DNA of 45,494 bases from Propionicimonas sp. (lineage in GTDB: Bacteria > Actinomycetota > Actinomycetes > Propionibacteriales > Propionibacteriaceae): assembly GCA_030158185.1 (NCBI GenBank), contig JAOATP010000162.1:1-45494 (forward strand). The letters run 5' to 3'. Each line of letters starts with the position of its first letter. Positions within the stretch are counted from its first letter, which is position 1. Below are positions 43,848-45,494 of the stretch, piece by piece. The notes under the pieces are model-generated. The model was not told the DNA's origin. It saw nothing but the letters and a program-made list of their open reading frames with translations, and searched no databases. The position numbers and the translations under genes are program-made.

Positions 43848-45367
43848 GCCAGGCGCGGGCGTGGTCGGTCGCCCTCGTCGGTGTCGAGGGCACGATGGTC
43901 GAGGTCGAGGCTGCGATCAGCAGCGGCCTGCCGAAGACCATCATGGTCGGCCTTCCGGACGCGGCCCTCTACGAGGCGCGGGACCGGTGCCGCGCTGCGA
44001 TGGCGTCCGCGCGGTTCGGCTGGCCGTCCGACCCGGTCACGATCAACCTGTCTCCGGCCACGCTGCCGAAGGCAGGCTCCCACTACGACCTGGCGATCGC
44101 AGCAGCCGTTGCGGCAGCCGGACGGCGGTTCGACCCGGCGGCGCTGGAGGGCACGGCCCTGTTCGGCGAGCTGGGGCTCGACGGCCGCGTCCGGACGGTG
44201 CGGGGGTTGCTGCCGGCCCTGCTCGCCGTTGCGAGGCGCGGCTTCGGACGGGTGATCGTTCCGGCCGGCCAGCTGCGCGAGGCGGCCCTCGTCGAAGGGC
44301 TCGGCATCGCCGGTGCAGCGGACCTCGCCGACCTCTTCGACATCCTGCGCGGTGGCCCGGGCGCCGTTGCGCCGCCGCCGTCGGAGCCGGAGGAGGATGG
44401 CGGGCCACCGCTGGACCTCGCGGACGTCGTCGGGCAGGTGGAGGGCAAGTGGGCGCTGGAGGTGGCTGCGGCGGGCCGCCACCACCTGTTCCTGCACGGT
44501 CCGCCGGGGGTGGGCAAGACGCTGCTGGCCGAACGGCTGCCGGGGCTCCTGCCCGACCTCGAACCGTCGGAGGCACTGGAGGTGTCCGCCGTCCACTCGA
44601 TCGCAGGGCTGAACCTCGACGGTGGGCTGGTGCGGCGTCCGCCCTACGCGGACCCGCACCACTCGGCGTCCGTCGCCAGCCTCGTTGGTGGTGGGGCCCG
44701 GATCGCGCTGCCGGGGGCTGTGTCGCGGGCGCACCGCGGCGTCCTGTTCCTCGACGAGGCCCCGGAGTTCTCGCCCCGGGTGATGGAGGCGCTGCGGGTT
44801 CCGCTCGAGTCGGGCCGGATCGTCCTCGGCAGGGCCGTCGCAACGGCGACCTACCCGGCCAGCTTCCAGCTGATCCTCGCCGCGAACCCGTGCCCGTGCG
44901 GACAGGCCGGCGTTCCTGACGGCAACTGCCGCTGCGCCCCCATGGCTGTCCGCCGCTACGCCACCCGGATCTCCGGGCCGATCCTCGACCGGATCGACAT
45001 CCACCAGCAGCTGCGCCAGGTGCGGGCAGCCCTGCTCGGTGGCGGCCACCCGCCCGGCGAGGGCAGCAGTGCCGTTGCCGAGCGGGTCCTCGCAGCGAGG
45101 GACCGGCAGCGGCACCGCCTCGCACCCAGCGGCTGGCGGACCAACGGCGAAGTCCCCGGCCCTGCCCTGCGCAAGCGCCTTCCCCTGCCGGACGGCTCCG
45201 AGCTGCTGGACGCAGCCGTTGCCCGCGGACGCCTGTCGGCACGGGGCGTCGACAAGGTCCTCCGGCTGGCCTGGACGATCGCCGACCTCGCTGGCGACGC
45301 ACGCCCCACCCGCGAGCAGTTGCACACGGCGCTGGCCATGCGGCGCGGAGAAGAGGTGGGGCAGTGA
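43844..45367 (+). CDS. comM: YifB/ComM-family magnesium-chelatase-like AAA ATPase
   Basis: ComM is an AAA+ helicase that promotes branch migration during natural transformation. The 507-residue product has the N-terminal lon-like domain (VEVEAAISSGLPKTIMVGLPDAALYEARDR), Walker A HGPPGVGKTLLAERLPGLL, Walker B LFLDEAPEFSP, a sensor stretch AANPCPCGQAG...CRCAP with cysteines, and a C-terminal helical lid (LSARGVDKVLRLAWTIADLAG). GTG start overlapping the yraN stop (GTGA) and its own stop overlapping the dprA start (GTGA). Confidence 0.96.
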   Translation: MSQARAWSVALVGVEGTMVEVEAAISSGLPKTIMVGLPDAALYEARDRCRAAMASARFGWPSDPVTINLSPATLPKAGSHYDLAIAAAVAAAGRRFDPAALEGTALFGELGLDGRVRTVRGLLPALLAVARRGFGRVIVPAGQLREAALVEGLGIAGAADLADLFDILRGGPGAVAPPPSEPEEDGGPPLDLADVVGQVEGKWALEVAAAGRHHLFLHGPPGVGKTLLAERLPGLLPDLEPSEALEVSAVHSIAGLNLDGGLVRRPPYADPHHSASVASLVGGGARIALPGAVSRAHRGVLFLDEAPEFSPRVMEALRVPLESGRIVLGRAVATATYPASFQLILAANPCPCGQAGVPDGNCRCAPMAVRRYATRISGPILDRIDIHQQLRQVRAALLGGGHPPGEGSSAVAERVLAARDRQRHRLAPSGWRTNGEVPGPALRKRLPLPDGSELLDAAVARGRLSARGVDKVLRLAWTIADLAGDARPTREQLHTALAMRRGEEVGQ

Positions 45368-45494
45368 TCGGGGAGAGGGACGCAAGGATGTGCCTCGCAG
45401 CCGTCGTCGAGCCCGGGCATCCTGCCGTGGCGGATGCCGTCGCGGAATACGGCGCAGCACAGGTGTGGGCAAGCCTGACCAGGCCGGGCTCGGA
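45364..45494 (+). CDS. dprA: DNA-processing protein DprA, 5' part (runs off window)
   Basis: Only the first 43 codons are present. The translation (IGERDARMCLAAVVEPGHP, then AVAEYGAAQVWASL) matches the helical N terminus of actinobacterial DprA, which loads RecA onto incoming DNA. The Rossmann domain lies outside the window, so the name rests on the N terminus and the conserved yraN-comM-dprA order. GTG start inside the comM stop. Confidence 0.8.
   Translation, partial: MIGERDARMCLAAVVEPGHPAVADAVAEYGAAQVWASLTRPGS

Noticed and set aside
43529-45472. Open frame of 647 codons on the minus strand
   Set aside because: Antisense to yraN, comM and dprA; no recognisable domain.
43482-45494. yraN-comM-dprA as a possible new DNA-uptake or defence island
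   Set aside because: This is the ordinary conserved gene order in many bacteria; nothing extra is attached.

Overview
The window is a GC-rich chromosomal segment from an actinobacterium. Evidence: many GTG and a TTG start, TAnnnT -10 boxes placed directly before start codons, and actinobacterial marker genes (a DUF2469 protein, a DUF2993/LmeA-type lipoprotein-like protein, a SepIVA/DivIVA-like coiled-coil gene beside the DUF177 gene, FtsY with an N-terminal membrane anchor, ribosomal protein S16 with an acidic tail). Gene order (infB-rbfA-truB-ribF, rpsO-pnp-dapB, recG-rsmD-coaD, DUF177-rpmF-rnc-mutM-smc-ftsY-ffh-rpsP-rimM-trmD, rplS-lepB-rnhB-yraN-comM-dprA) is the standard actinobacterial housekeeping backbone. 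A member of Propionibacteriales is my best guess, but it is inference only. No tRNA, rRNA, CRISPR array, prophage or transposase gene was seen.

Layout. 1-4565: the 3' part of infB, then rbfA, truB, ribF and a small unknown gene, all on +. 4570-8103: minus-strand block with a GNAT acetyltransferase and the three-gene proton-translocating transhydrogenase operon (pntAA-pntAB-pntB). 8402-15745: rpsO, pnp, dapB, a DUF2993 protein, a minus-strand GNAT gene, RNase J, rpmB and a small membrane protein. 15806-22689: recG, rsmD, coaD, a SepIVA-like gene, the DUF177-rpmF-rnc-mutM run and a GtrA-like membrane protein. 22694-32531: smc, a small membrane protein, ftsY, a GNAT gene, a GH51 arabinofuranosidase, ffh and an amidohydrolase. 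32566-33825: an Nramp metal transporter on the minus strand. 34035-36000: rpsP-khpA-rimM-trmD. 36130-39622: the succinate dehydrogenase operon sdhCAB. 39797-41045: a DUF1801 gene and a divergent membrane protein. 41186-45494: rplS, lepB, rnhB, DUF2469, yraN, comM and the start of dprA.

Together the genes serve translation (initiation factor, ribosome maturation, rRNA/tRNA modification, ribosomal proteins), RNA decay (PNPase, RNase J, RNase III), protein targeting (SRP, FtsY, signal peptidase), chromosome upkeep (SMC, RecG, MutM, RNase HII), cofactor synthesis (FAD, CoA) and energy metabolism (transhydrogenase, complex II). The backbone is interrupted in several places by metabolic or accessory genes.

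I found no new multi-gene system. The less routine signals lie between genes: four kinds of palindromic element, two of them with a second copy or half copy in the window; a recurring leaderless promoter layout (TAnnnT, six bases, start codon) on both strands; strong hairpins at infB/rbfA, rpsO/pnp, pnp/dapB, rpmB and sdhB; and a possible long-range pairing in the rplS leader.
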